From Psychroflexus sediminis (GTDB taxonomy: Bacteria; Bacteroidota; Bacteroidia; Flavobacteriales; Flavobacteriaceae): 64,000 bases of DNA. The stretch spans positions 186,001 through 250,000 of the forward strand of contig NZ_FNCW01000005.1 of NCBI RefSeq assembly GCF_900099815.1, written 5' to 3'. Made by a program: the position numbers and the translations under genes. The notes under the pieces were generated by a model that was not told the origin of the DNA, did no database searches, and saw only the letters and a list, made by a program, of their open reading frames with translations. Positions 55,364-63,878 of this stretch are shown piece by piece (positions within the stretch are counted from its first letter, which is position 1; every line of letters starts with the position of its first letter).

Positions 55364-56299
55364 TTATTGAATCGCCTTAGGGATAAAAACTTCGGCAAGC
55401 ATACATCTAGCACTGCCCCCGCCATGGGTTTCGATAGTTGAAAGATCACTGCTCAAAATTTTACAATGCTTTTCTATCGATTGAATCTGCTTGTCGGTCA
55501 AAGCCTCATGAGCCGCTTGACTCATAACTAAAAACTTTTCGGATGCGCCCTGAACCTGAAGCATATTTCCTGCAAAATTATTCATTTGTTCCTCAGAAAT
55601 CGTAATGATTTCTTTACCGTCCTGAGTGAGGCTGTCTGCCACAAGTTTCAATTCCTTTTTATCATCTATGGTGTCAAGGCAAATCACAGCGAATTCTTCT
55701 GCGATACACATCATCACATTGGTATGATAAATAGGTAAACGCTTTCCGTCGTGACTCTGGAAAGCATTAAAAATTATGGGTGTATATTCAAAATCCTCAC
55801 AGAATTCTATGATCAAATCTTCATCAGCCCGAGGAGATAAGGCGCAGTAAGCTTTTCTGTTTTCTCTATCCAAAATCAAACTTCCCGTACCCTCTAAGAA
55901 GATGTTTTCTAATTCTGCCGAGGTATAGTCCACGAAATTTCTGATAAATCGGCCTTCGGATTCTATCTTTTCAAAAAGATCTTCCCGGCGTTCTTTACGT
56001 CTGTTTTTAGCAAACATTGGATACAAAGCCACATCTCCATTTTCATGAAATGAAACCCAATTATTAGGAAAGATAGAGTCTGGTGTATCCTGGCTGGCAA
56101 TATCATCTATGACAATAACATGAACTCCAACGGCTTTAAGTTTATCTGCAAAAGCATCGAATTCTGCTTGCGCTTTCTTATTTACTGTTTCCTGAAGATC
56201 TTCGGTAGATCTTTGGAAATAGTTATTCACAGCTGTTTCTTCATTCATTCTGAAATTAACTGGACGAATCATCACTAAAGTATCTGTAATCTGTTTCAT
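55364..56299 (-). CDS. ctlX: Citrulline hydrolase CtlX-like amidinotransferase-family protein
   Basis: A 311-residue enzyme of the pentein (amidinotransferase) fold. MIRPVNFRMNEETAVNNYFQ and DDIASQDTPDSIFPNNWVSF are its N-terminal signatures. The catalytic set appears as His in IYHTNVMMC and Cys299 in HGGGSARCML near the C-terminus. Family members cleave citrulline to ornithine and release CO2 and ammonia, so the enzyme recycles citrulline as a nitrogen and carbon source. It is on the same strand as a second pentein gene, 122 bases away, so they may act in one arginine-citrulline pathway. Confidence 0.9.
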   Translation of the reverse strand: MKQITDTLVMIRPVNFRMNEETAVNNYFQRSTEDLQETVNKKAQAEFDAFADKLKAVGVHVIVIDDIASQDTPDSIFPNNWVSFHENGDVALYPMFAKNRRKERREDLFEKIESEGRFIRNFVDYTSAELENIFLEGTGSLILDRENRKAYCALSPRADEDLIIEFCEDFEYTPIIFNAFQSHDGKRLPIYHTNVMMCIAEEFAVICLDTIDDKKELKLVADSLTQDGKEIITISEEQMNNFAGNMLQVQGASEKFLVMSQAAHEALTDKQIQSIEKHCKILSSDLSTIETHGGGSARCMLAEVFIPKAIQ

Positions 56300-56421
56300 G
56301 GGTTTATTTTTTTGAGGGTCACATCCGCCTGAATGATACAGTCGGGCAGGTGTCGACTTTCATGGTTAAAATAATCATTAGACTGTGTGCTTAAGGCTTA
56401 TTTTAATCATGTCTGTTTCAT

Positions 56422-57333
56422 TTATTCTCTTATCAAAGGCAATGTAGAGCATCTCAGCAATCCTTCTTGTTTTGCAATTTCTCTGTAATTGACAGTTTCT
56501 ACCTGAATCCCTTTGGATCTCAACCAGTCATTCAAACGTGTAAAATGCACATCGGAAATGACAAGGCTTTCAGAAATAGAAAAAATATTGCTGTTCATAT
56601 CAAACATCTCCTGGGAATCGATTTCCAGTACATTCTCTTTTCCAAAAAGGCTCACTAACCACTCGTATTCTTCTTCTTCCAAAAATCCGTTTCTGTGGAT
56701 TATCGCATACTTGTCACCAACCGGCTGAAAGCAACAATCCAAATGAAGCGCATTGGCTTTAGGGTCTGTATTAGATTTTCTGAGATTAAAAGACTTTACA
56801 GTTTTATGTGGAAACAAGCGCTGCAGTTCTTCCACAGCTTCTACGTTGGTTCTTGCTGTAATATAATCTGCGTAATCTTCTCCCCTGTAAGTTCCAACCA
56901 AAATAAAATCGCCATACGGCATAACATCTCCTCCTTCTACGTGACAGTTGTCCGGGAGTTTTATTTTTTTGTCGGGATCGATTGTCTCCAGGACGAAATC
57001 GATGGCCTTGATTTCTTTTTCTCTATCGGGTAAGATATTGGCACGTATAAATTTATCTTCGATTACAAAACCGATATCTCTGGAGAAAATCTGATTGTAA
57101 TTTTCGATAATTCTAGGTCTCAAGACCTCAACATTATGCTTTTTTAAAATAGAAGCAACCTCTTCCAACTCCTCAATCATATCTGATTCTTCAGGATAAG
57201 TCCCTTCTTTGATATGCTTGATGGATTTGGGATCGTAAGCCTCTTCAAGTTTTGGCTGTGGGCCATTAGAATTGGCGACGCCTAAAATCACAGATTTTAG
57301 CTTAGACGTCTCGTTGTTAATATGTAGTTTCAA
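56422..57333 (-). CDS. Amidinotransferase/DDAH-family protein
   Basis: A 303-residue pentein-fold enzyme related to dimethylarginine dimethylaminohydrolase and arginine deiminase. NQIFSRDIGFVIEDKFIRAN, CHVEGGDVMPYGDFILVG (acidic and His residues) and ALHLDCCFQPVGD (His) are family blocks. The nucleophile is Cys295 in GLLRCSTLPLIR. The substrate could be methylated arginine, arginine or a related guanidino compound. The start is TTG at 57331-57333, 18 bases after a perfect TATATTTG box. It lies next to ctlX, which could take citrulline formed here. Confidence 0.85.
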   Translation of the reverse strand: MKLHINNETSKLKSVILGVANSNGPQPKLEEAYDPKSIKHIKEGTYPEESDMIEELEEVASILKKHNVEVLRPRIIENYNQIFSRDIGFVIEDKFIRANILPDREKEIKAIDFVLETIDPDKKIKLPDNCHVEGGDVMPYGDFILVGTYRGEDYADYITARTNVEAVEELQRLFPHKTVKSFNLRKSNTDPKANALHLDCCFQPVGDKYAIIHRNGFLEEEEYEWLVSLFGKENVLEIDSQEMFDMNSNIFSISESLVISDVHFTRLNDWLRSKGIQVETVNYREIAKQEGLLRCSTLPLIRE

Positions 57334-57351
57334 GTCTTTTTAATTTTTTTG

Positions 57352-57359
57352 CAAATATA
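57352..57359 (-). promoter_or_regulatory. -7 promoter box of the DDAH-like gene
   Basis: TATATTTG on the minus strand; predicted leader of about 12 bases, which supports a TTG start. Confidence 0.55.
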
Positions 57360-57392
57360 CTCAAAATCAAAGGCTTTAACTAATGTTGAATT

Positions 57393-58076
57393 TTAAGTTT
57401 TAAAATTGAGTAATAGATTCGGATCCGGGCAGTTAGCCCTGTAAAAATCTAAATCAGTTTCAGAAGAAACTCCCGGGTAATCACCTATATAATCGCCCAC
57501 ATCAAAAATAAGTTGAAAATGTAAATGCGGGGCATAATTACCATTGACTTGGTTTGTTCCTAAATATCCAACCGGATGTTTCAAGGAAATCTCCTCACCA
57601 ATTTTATGAATGCGTAAAGTCTCTCTAGAGAGATGACCATAGAGAGAATACAATTTGAAATCACCGATATCATGCTCAAGAATTAAGGTTGGTCCATAAT
57701 CTCCAAAATTCAAGTTATCCTTTTGGCTGTGAATTTTACCAGGCAACGGACTGTAAACTGGAGCTCCGGCGTCTACCCACACATCTAAACCAAGGTGAAT
57801 ATTTCTTTTATGTGAACGCGAACTCTCGCCAAAATAAGAACTTCTATCGTAAAGACTTCTTTTTTCCAGATAACCGCCATAAGCTGCTTTACCCCCTTTG
57901 GATTTGAGATAATCAGCCAAATAGTCTTGCAGAGCAAATTCAGTGGATAAATCCAGATTGAGTTCTGAGGTTTTTTTATCAGACAGGTCTAAGGAAACAT
58001 AAGCCGCTTCAGAATAAGAAGGGCCAAGTATGGAAAAAAACGAGGGGTTAAAGTGATCTTTTATCAGATTCAGCAT
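57393..58076 (-). CDS. M23-family (lysostaphin-like) peptidase without signal peptide
   Basis: A 227-residue zinc metallopeptidase-like protein. The M23 motifs are HxxxD in IHLGLDVWVDAGAPVYSP, His in SLYGHLS and HxH in APHLHFQLIF; all metal ligands appear to be present. The usual M23 enzymes cut peptidoglycan cross-links in the periplasm, but here the N-terminus (MLNLIKDHFNPSFFSILG) has no signal peptide, and no longer start is visible. It may be exported by another route or act on a cytoplasmic substrate. Single-gene unit. Confidence 0.82.
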   Translation of the reverse strand: MLNLIKDHFNPSFFSILGPSYSEAAYVSLDLSDKKTSELNLDLSTEFALQDYLADYLKSKGGKAAYGGYLEKRSLYDRSSYFGESSRSHKRNIHLGLDVWVDAGAPVYSPLPGKIHSQKDNLNFGDYGPTLILEHDIGDFKLYSLYGHLSRETLRIHKIGEEISLKHPVGYLGTNQVNGNYAPHLHFQLIFDVGDYIGDYPGVSSETDLDFYRANCPDPNLLLNFKT

Positions 58077-58105
58077 AAAAATGAGGCCTTATGTTCTTAA
58101 CTAAT

Positions 58106-58131
58106 AAAACCCCAACTTAGATCGGGGTTTT
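58106..58131 (-). terminator. Intrinsic terminator of ohr
   Basis: AAAACCCC (58106-58113) pairs with GGGGTTTT (58124-58131), 10-base loop; a T run follows on either strand. Confidence 0.8.
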
Positions 58132-58155
58132 TAAAAATTTTATTTAATCCAAAAC

Positions 58156-58584
58156 TTATTCGTCTCTCAAAACATTGAGCGTAACATCTATATTATCTCG
58201 AGTTGCTCTGGAAAAAGGACAAATTTCATGAGCTTCATTTACCAAAGTTTCAGCTGTTTCAATATCACTTACACCTGGCATGTAGGAGTCTAAAACTGCT
58301 GAAAGCAGTAGGTTTCCGTCATCTTCTTTATGGATACTGATATGCGCTGTGACGCTATAATCTCCCAGGTCAACTTTGTGTTGCTGGGCAACTAAATTTA
58401 GGGCGCCTCCAAAACAGGCAGAATAAGCAGAACCAAAAAGCTGCTCTGGATTCACACCATCGCCACCGTCGCCACCAAGACCTTTAGGCATACTTAAGGG
58501 CATATCTATTGGACCATCTTCAGTTTTGACATGGCCTTTTCGACCTCCTGTAGTAGTAGCTTTAGCTGTATAGAGTGTTTTCAT
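58156..58584 (-). CDS. ohr: Organic hydroperoxide resistance protein Ohr (OsmC family)
   Basis: A 142-residue thiol peroxidase that reduces organic hydroperoxides with a catalytic cysteine pair: Cys57 in SAYSACFGGALN and Cys122 in HEICPFSRATR. These fit the Ohr subgroup (CPFSRA) rather than OsmC. GGRKGHVKTEDGPIDMPLSM is a typical N-terminal region. In many bacteria ohr is controlled by OhrR; no ohrR gene is next to it. In organisms with bacillithiol, other thiols may assist; bshC is in the window. Its -7 box is TATATTCG. Confidence 0.94.
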   Translation of the reverse strand: MKTLYTAKATTTGGRKGHVKTEDGPIDMPLSMPKGLGGDGGDGVNPEQLFGSAYSACFGGALNLVAQQHKVDLGDYSVTAHISIHKEDDGNLLLSAVLDSYMPGVSDIETAETLVNEAHEICPFSRATRDNIDVTLNVLRDE

Positions 58585-58604
58585 AATTATATTTTTAATT
58601 CCAT

Positions 58605-58612
58605 CGAATATA
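58605..58612 (-). promoter_or_regulatory. Candidate -7 box of ohr
   Basis: TATATTCG on the minus strand, one mismatch to TAnnTTTG, 20 bases before the ATG. Confidence 0.4.
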
Positions 58613-58646
58613 CTAAGTCCAAGAGCTTAGTGAAAGAATGAATTCA

Positions 58647-58654
58647 TAAATTTG
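58647..58654 (+). promoter_or_regulatory. -7 promoter box of meaB
   Basis: TAAATTTG, perfect match, 16 bases before the meaB ATG. No clear -33 box. Confidence 0.5.
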
Positions 58655-58670
58655 TACTAAATGTAAATTT

Positions 58671-59753
58671 ATGTCTTCGTCCAAAAACAAGAAATCTGCT
58701 CTGCAAGAAACCAAGAGTGACCCTGGTTTAAATCTAAGTCAATCTTCAGCAGAAAAAATAAAGGCTTTACGACGGAAATCTAAAGATATTCAAAAGCTAA
58801 CCCAGGGTATTTTGAATGGCAACAAAACAGATCTGAGCCAGGCGATTACACTCATAGAAAGTCAAAGCAAAAGGCATACTGAAGATATCAAAACCGTAAT
58901 TTCCACCTGCCTACCCTACTCCAATAAGTCACTGAGAATTGGTATAACCGGTGTCCCCGGCGTTGGCAAAAGTACATTTATAGAGCAGTTGGGCCTGCTC
59001 TTGGTTAACCAGGGCCATAAAGTGGCGGTATTGGCAGTGGACCCCTCTAGCTCGGTAACCAGAGGCAGTATCCTCGGGGACAAAACGCGCATGGAAAAAC
59101 TGGTTCAACATCCACAGGCGTATATCCGGCCAACGGCGTCTGGAGAATCCTTGGGTGGAGTAGCGAGAAAAACACGAGAAAGTATTTTGCTTTGCGAAGC
59201 GGCTGGATTTGATATTCTTTTAATAGAGACGGTAGGCGTGGGACAGAGTGAAACGGCTGTACATAGCATGACAGACTTCTTTTTGCTTTTAAAACTCGCG
59301 GGTGCAGGGGATGAATTACAGGGTATAAAACGTGGGATTATTGAAATGGCAGATGCCATTGTCATCAATAAGGCAGATGGTGAAAACATACAAGCTGCCA
59401 AAAAAGCTAAAGTTGAATTCAACCGAGCTTTACATATGTATCCCTCAAAATCTAACGGCTGGACCCCTAAAGTGAAACTTGCCAGCGCTTTAAAAAACGA
59501 GGGAATTGAAAACACCTGGAACATGCTTTCTGATTATTTCACCAAAGTGAAATCCAATGGATTTTTTAAAGAAAAAAGAAGTAGCCAAAACAAATTTTGG
59601 CTCACCCAAACCATCGAAGATTCATTAAAAAAAGAGTTTTATCAAAACGAAAATATCAAAGCTGAATTTCCTGAAGTTCTAGAAAAAATTCACAGTCAGG
59701 AGTTAAGCCCTTTTGAGGCAGCTGACTATTTACTGAATAAGGCTAAATCTTAA
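58671..59753 (+). CDS. meaB: Methylmalonyl-CoA mutase-associated GTPase MeaB
   Basis: A 360-residue G protein that loads and protects B12 in methylmalonyl-CoA mutase. P-loop GITGVPGVGKSTFIEQLG, AVDPSSSVTRGSILGDKTRM, ETVGVGQSETAVHSM and INKADGENIQAAKKAK are all present. A charged N-terminal extension (KNKKSALQETKSDPG) precedes the conserved core. The mutase genes it would serve are not adjacent, and the icmF in this window carries its own G domain, so meaB most likely serves a separate MutAB. Its stop overlaps the convergent PAP2 stop by four bases. Confidence 0.94.
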   Translation: MSSSKNKKSALQETKSDPGLNLSQSSAEKIKALRRKSKDIQKLTQGILNGNKTDLSQAITLIESQSKRHTEDIKTVISTCLPYSNKSLRIGITGVPGVGKSTFIEQLGLLLVNQGHKVAVLAVDPSSSVTRGSILGDKTRMEKLVQHPQAYIRPTASGESLGGVARKTRESILLCEAAGFDILLIETVGVGQSETAVHSMTDFFLLLKLAGAGDELQGIKRGIIEMADAIVINKADGENIQAAKKAKVEFNRALHMYPSKSNGWTPKVKLASALKNEGIENTWNMLSDYFTKVKSNGFFKEKRSSQNKFWLTQTIEDSLKKEFYQNENIKAEFPEVLEKIHSQELSPFEAADYLLNKAKS

Positions 59754-60331
59754 GACTTTTGCTTAAAATCATTATTGAACTTACCCATCAAATAGTGATG
59801 GAATTTGAAAAATAAAAACCCCGTTACGATACCCATCAAAGCACCTGTTATAATATCTCCGGGATAATGTACTCCGACATAAATCCGGCTATACGTAACC
59901 AGTATGGCCCATGCAAACATCCAGTAAAATACATTTTTGTAATAGGGCTTAAGAACACTGGAGATCAGAGTAGCTACAGCAAATGAGCTGATAGCATGGC
60001 CAGAGAAATAGCCATACTTTCCGCAACGTTTCGCGAGATATCTCCCATATTCTATAAAAGCTTCATTGCAGGGCCTTAATCGTTCAAAAGAGTCTTTGAA
60101 AAAATTGGCTAACTGATCTGTGAATGTAATCATTAAAGCCACTACCAACATGGTAATCACGAGACCCCGTAACTTTATTTTTTTATAAATTAAAATGAGA
60201 AGAATTAAATAGAGAGGATATGATACTTCTTTTTCGGTAATCATTACCCAAAACCAGTCCCATTCTTTGGTGCCAAGATTATTGAGAAAAAGAAATAATT
60301 CCCTGTCTAACTCCTGAAGTTGTTCTAGCAT
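59750..60331 (-). CDS. PAP2-family membrane phosphatase
   Basis: A 193-residue protein with about five membrane helices and the three phosphatase motifs of the PAP2 superfamily: KDSFERLRPC (K-x6-RP), YGYFSGHAISSFA (PSGH-like) and SRIYVGVHYPGDIITG (SR-x5-H-x3-D). It probably dephosphorylates undecaprenyl diphosphate or another lipid phosphate. It is the last of three genes (MATE pump, 74-residue protein, PAP2); the 74-residue gene ends seven bases before it. Confidence 0.92.
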   Translation of the reverse strand: MLEQLQELDRELFLFLNNLGTKEWDWFWVMITEKEVSYPLYLILLILIYKKIKLRGLVITMLVVALMITFTDQLANFFKDSFERLRPCNEAFIEYGRYLAKRCGKYGYFSGHAISSFAVATLISSVLKPYYKNVFYWMFAWAILVTYSRIYVGVHYPGDIITGALMGIVTGFLFFKFHHYLMGKFNNDFKQKS

Positions 60332-60338
60332 AGTTTAT

Positions 60339-60563
60339 TTATTGGTATCGATCGACTTCTCTATCGTAAAATTCCGAAGCTTCTTTGATTAAATTATTGG
60401 TTTCTTCAACCAGTTCTTCTTCATTTTCAACATCGAAATCCTCAAACCACTCGATGTCATCGGTTTTCAAATCGATGATAAATCTCGGGAATTCCGTATG
60501 AATTATGAATATGGATTCTGGATAATCCGTATTGTCACCCAGTATAAATCTTGGTAATTTCAT
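60339..60563 (-). CDS. Conserved acidic small protein of unknown function
   Basis: A 74-residue strongly acidic protein, MKLPRFILGDNTDYPESIFI then EFPRFIIDLKTDDIEWFEDF. The last third is a Glu-rich predicted helix (EEELVEETNNLIKEASEFYD). It has no signal peptide or membrane helix. I do not recognise a family; similar acidic proteins occur in flavobacteria. Its ATG overlaps the stop of the MATE gene by four bases (ATGA at 60560-60563), so the two are translationally coupled. Confidence 0.7.
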   Translation of the reverse strand: MKLPRFILGDNTDYPESIFIIHTEFPRFIIDLKTDDIEWFEDFDVENEEELVEETNNLIKEASEFYDREVDRYQ

Positions 60564-61927
60564 GATGATGTTAGTTTTGTTTCCCCAAAAGTATGAATTT
60601 GTTTTTTGGAGAGCATATTAAATCTGATATACAACATAATGGCTGAAGCTGAAAGTCCAGAAAGCAAACCTAACCATATTCCTGTGCTCCCCAAAACGTC
60701 GGCTTGTCCAGTAAGATAAGAAACAGGAAAACCTATAAGCCAATAAGCTATAAAACATATGACCGTTGGAACCTTCACGTCCTGGAGTCCTCTTAAGGCC
60801 CCAAGGATAGCGACTTGTAAACCATCGCTTAATTGAAAAAGGGCTGCTATAATCAAGAGCTGAGAAGCCAGCATAATCACCTCCGCATCATCTATATATA
60901 GGGTAGGTAAAAATCCTTTCAAAAGAATAAATCCAAGGGCAAAAACACCTTCGATCAAAAACACCTGTAAAAAAATTGAAAAGGCTACATCTCTCAAAGT
61001 CTTAAACTGACGTTTGCCTTTTTGATTGGACACCCTTATCGTGGCAGTTACTCCAAGCCCTACGGCAATCATAAATGTCATAGAGGCCAGGTTCAAAGCG
61101 ATCTGGTTGGCAGCCTGTGCTTTGGTTCCTAAAGTTCCAGCCAGCAGAACCGTAGCCGTAAAAATACCTCCTTCAAACAGCATTTGTAAGGCTGTAGGAA
61201 AACCCAGGTTCAGGAGCCTTCTGAAAATAGCTTTGTCCAGAGATTTTTTCATCAATACAAAATAGGTTTCTAATTTCGGTCTTTTGCTCAAGATCAAATA
61301 CAGCATAACCAGCATAAAGACTCTTGATACCAGCGTTCCTATGGCAGCACCTTCCAATTCGAGCCGAGGAAAAAACCAAATGCCATATATCAGAAAATAA
61401 TTGAAAATAATATTCACAACATTGGCCAGAAGCGTAGCGTACATCGCATATTTAGTCAAAGACAGTCCGTCAGCAAATTGCTTAAAGCCTTGAAAAATCA
61501 TAAGCGGAATAAGCGAAAAGGCAACGATATCGAGATAAGGCAATGCCAGGTCGACCACGTCTTCTGGCTGGTCAAGATGATATAAAATAGGTTTTACCAA
61601 TAGAAGTAATAGGAATAAAACGATGCCACTGACCGTACACATCACAAGACCATGTTGAAAATATCTGCGTCCCTTTTTAGCATCGCCTTCACCATCGGCT
61701 TCCGCAATAAGTGGAGTGATGGCAAAACTGAATCCTATCCCTAAAAAAAGAGCAAAAAAGATTAGTGTATTTCCAAGAGAAACTGCTGCCAGAGGAGCTG
61801 CACCTAATTTGCCTATCATCAGATTATCGACAAAGCCCACGAGAACATGGCCCAACTGGCCCAACATTATTGGAAGAGCAAGGCTAAAGTTTTTGGAAAA
61901 TTCCCTGGTGTAAGTCGATAAAGTCAA
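60560..61927 (-). CDS. MATE-family multidrug efflux transporter
   Basis: A multidrug/toxin extruder of 455 residues with about twelve membrane helices in two homologous halves: SLALPIMLGQLGHVLVGFVD (first), and LGFPTALQMLFEGGIFTATV in the second half. It exports cationic compounds using a Na+ or H+ gradient. I chose the start TTG at 61925-61927 (reads MTLSTYTREF): the next upstream TTG at 61946-61948 lies inside the promoter box TACTTTTG (61946-61953), so a transcript cannot contain it. First gene of a three-gene unit. Confidence 0.88.
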   Translation of the reverse strand: MTLSTYTREFSKNFSLALPIMLGQLGHVLVGFVDNLMIGKLGAAPLAAVSLGNTLIFFALFLGIGFSFAITPLIAEADGEGDAKKGRRYFQHGLVMCTVSGIVLFLLLLLVKPILYHLDQPEDVVDLALPYLDIVAFSLIPLMIFQGFKQFADGLSLTKYAMYATLLANVVNIIFNYFLIYGIWFFPRLELEGAAIGTLVSRVFMLVMLYLILSKRPKLETYFVLMKKSLDKAIFRRLLNLGFPTALQMLFEGGIFTATVLLAGTLGTKAQAANQIALNLASMTFMIAVGLGVTATIRVSNQKGKRQFKTLRDVAFSIFLQVFLIEGVFALGFILLKGFLPTLYIDDAEVIMLASQLLIIAALFQLSDGLQVAILGALRGLQDVKVPTVICFIAYWLIGFPVSYLTGQADVLGSTGIWLGLLSGLSASAIMLYIRFNMLSKKQIHTFGETKLTSS

Positions 61928-61945
61928 AAGCTGCTTTTTTGGAGG

Positions 61946-61953
61946 CAAAAGTA
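61946..61953 (-). promoter_or_regulatory. -7 promoter box of the MATE operon
   Basis: TACTTTTG on the minus strand, perfect match. The expected transcript start near 61939 leaves a leader of about 12 bases to TTG 61927. Confidence 0.55.
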
Positions 61954-62073
61954 CACTTTGAGAATAGAATATAGAATCGTCACTAAAAATTTAATCAAAA
62001 CTAAAAGCTAAATTATAACGACTTAAAACCTGGTATAAGCCAAGATTTAATTCTCAAGAAGTTGAATTTACTT

Positions 62074-62081
62074 TATATTTG
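62074..62081 (+). promoter_or_regulatory. -7 promoter box of the GNAT-like gene
   Basis: TATATTTG, perfect match, 26 bases before the TTG start at 62108. Confidence 0.5.
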
Positions 62082-62107
62082 GAAATTAATTCTGAAAATA
62101 CAGCCAC

Positions 62108-62713
62108 TTGAAAAAAGATTTTGACAAGGAAGAAATCATTCAACATGTATCCACATTGTTGCAAGAGATTCCTACATCGATGGAAATCGTAAAAGATGAT
62201 TCTAAAAAGCAACAAAGATTTCTTTATTTAGCCAGACATATGGTGGAAAAAGCCATCAAAAAGGATGCGCTTTTGGTTTCAGATGACGGAAGAGGTATTG
62301 CTATTTTCTTTAAAATGGATGGCCAGGGCGATAGTTTCTGGTCGGAATTAATTCAAGATCTTAAACTGGCAATCCATGTTACCGGGCTTAAAAAAGGCCT
62401 TAAGGCTCTAAAATCTCAAAAGTTTGTAAAACAGCAACGGCCTAGCGAAGGTGAATTTTTGTATTGCTGGTTTTGGGGTATATTACCGGATGCCAGAGGA
62501 AATACCAGCGACAAGACCCCTTACAAAATGAAAGATGAGATGTATCGCATTGCCAAAGCCATGCAACTTCCTATTTACGCAGAAACCCGTATCAGAAAAG
62601 TAAGCATAGCTTACAGAAGGTATGGTTTTGAAGTGCTTAAAGAATGGAAACATCCCAGTGGTGACACCATGTATTTTTTAAGATACACCCCGCCAAAAAC
62701 CGATTCTAATTAG
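62108..62713 (+). CDS. GNAT-like protein of uncertain activity
   Basis: A 201-residue cytoplasmic protein. The C-terminal half resembles an N-acetyltransferase core: FLYCWFWGILPDARGN would be strand 4 and the acetyl-CoA loop, then DEMYRIAKAMQLPIYAETRI (helix and strand) and RRYGFEVLKEW (the GFE-like segment near the end of GNATs). The acetyl-CoA loop (RxxGxG/A) is degenerate here (ARGNTSDK), so catalysis is uncertain. The start is TTG at 62108 downstream of a TATATTTG box. It is convergent with the regulator gene and overlaps its stop by eight bases. Confidence 0.65.
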   Translation: MKKDFDKEEIIQHVSTLLQEIPTSMEIVKDDSKKQQRFLYLARHMVEKAIKKDALLVSDDGRGIAIFFKMDGQGDSFWSELIQDLKLAIHVTGLKKGLKALKSQKFVKQQRPSEGEFLYCWFWGILPDARGNTSDKTPYKMKDEMYRIAKAMQLPIYAETRIRKVSIAYRRYGFEVLKEWKHPSGDTMYFLRYTPPKTDSN

Positions 62714-63878
62714 TCTTTATCTGCACAAAGCTTTTTACATCGTCCTTAGTAATCTGTTGATCACCTAAGATGATAAGCCGTTCTACGACATTTCTCAGTT
62801 CTCTAATATTACCAGTCCACTTGTGCTTTTCCATTAATGAGATGGCCTCAGGATCGAATACCTTGGGTTTGGTTCCTTGTTCTTCTGCAATTTTTTCTGT
62901 GAAATGCTGAATAAGTTCAGGAATATCTGCTCGCCTGTCTTTAAGAGCGGGAACATGAATAATGATGACTGCTAATCTGTGGTATAAATCCTCACGGAAT
63001 TTTTTCGCATCGATTTCTTCCTTTAGTTTTTTATTGGTAGCAGCAATAACCCTTACATCAACTTTAATATCTTTATCGCTACCTACGCGTTGAACTCTGT
63101 TTTCCTGCAGGGCTCTTAAAACTTTTGCCTGTGCTGAGAGGCTCATGTCTCCTATTTCATCAAGAAAAATAGTACCACCATTGGCAGCTTCAAATTTTCC
63201 CGCCCTGTCTTTATTGGCAGAGGTGAAAGCTCCTTTAACGTGACCAAACAATTCACTTTCGATCAGTTCTGAAGGAATAGCAGCACAATTCACTTCTATA
63301 AAAGGACCTTTATTTCTGTCGCTTTTTTCATGCAGCCAGTGCGCAACGAGCTCCTTACCTGTGCCATTTTCTCCGGTTATCAAAACTCTGGCCTCTGTAG
63401 GAGCCACTTTATCGATCATTGATTTGATCTGATCGAGTTCCTCGGACTTTCCAACCATTTCAAATTGCCTGGAGACTTTCTTTTTCAGCTGTTTGTTTTC
63501 CTGGGCAAGCTGGGTATGGTCTAAGGCAATTCGCACCGTGTTTAATAATCGATTAAGGTCCGGTGGCTTAGAAATATAATCGAAAGCTCCCATTCTCATC
63601 GTTTCAACCGCAGTTTCAAGATCACCATGACCTGAAATCATAATGACAGGAAGCTCAGGCTTAAGTTTTTGGCAGGCAGACAATACCTCTAAACCATCCA
63701 TTTTGGGCATCTTTATGTCACAGAGTACCAGATCATAAGTGTTTTTCTTAATCATATCTACTCCTTTCAAGCCATCCTCAGCTTCATCTATGACATAATT
63801 ATTCTCTTCTTCTGATAAAATTTTCTTGAGCACTCGTCTTATCGCATCTTCATCTTCAATAATGAGTAGTGTTGGCAT
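62706..63878 (-). CDS. Sigma-54-type response regulator (REC-AAA+), without a DNA-binding domain and with GAFTSA in place of GAFTGA
   Basis: A 390-residue NtrC-like regulator. REC domain at 1-120: acidic pocket, phospho-acceptor Asp54 in VLCDIKMPKMDG, Lys104. AAA+ domain at about 140-370: Walker A GENGTGKE (169-176), Walker B FLDEIG (238-243), the sigma-54 contact loop FGHVKGAFTSANKDRAGKFE with GAFTSA at 216-221, and the C-subdomain KHKWTGNIRELRNVVERL. The chain stops about 30 residues after the AAA+ core with no Fis-type helix-turn-helix. It must act from solution or through another protein. No histidine kinase gene is visible in the window; one may follow at the right edge. Confidence 0.9.
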   Translation of the reverse strand: MPTLLIIEDEDAIRRVLKKILSEEENNYVIDEAEDGLKGVDMIKKNTYDLVLCDIKMPKMDGLEVLSACQKLKPELPVIMISGHGDLETAVETMRMGAFDYISKPPDLNRLLNTVRIALDHTQLAQENKQLKKKVSRQFEMVGKSEELDQIKSMIDKVAPTEARVLITGENGTGKELVAHWLHEKSDRNKGPFIEVNCAAIPSELIESELFGHVKGAFTSANKDRAGKFEAANGGTIFLDEIGDMSLSAQAKVLRALQENRVQRVGSDKDIKVDVRVIAATNKKLKEEIDAKKFREDLYHRLAVIIIHVPALKDRRADIPELIQHFTEKIAEEQGTKPKVFDPEAISLMEKHKWTGNIRELRNVVERLIILGDQQITKDDVKSFVQIKTN

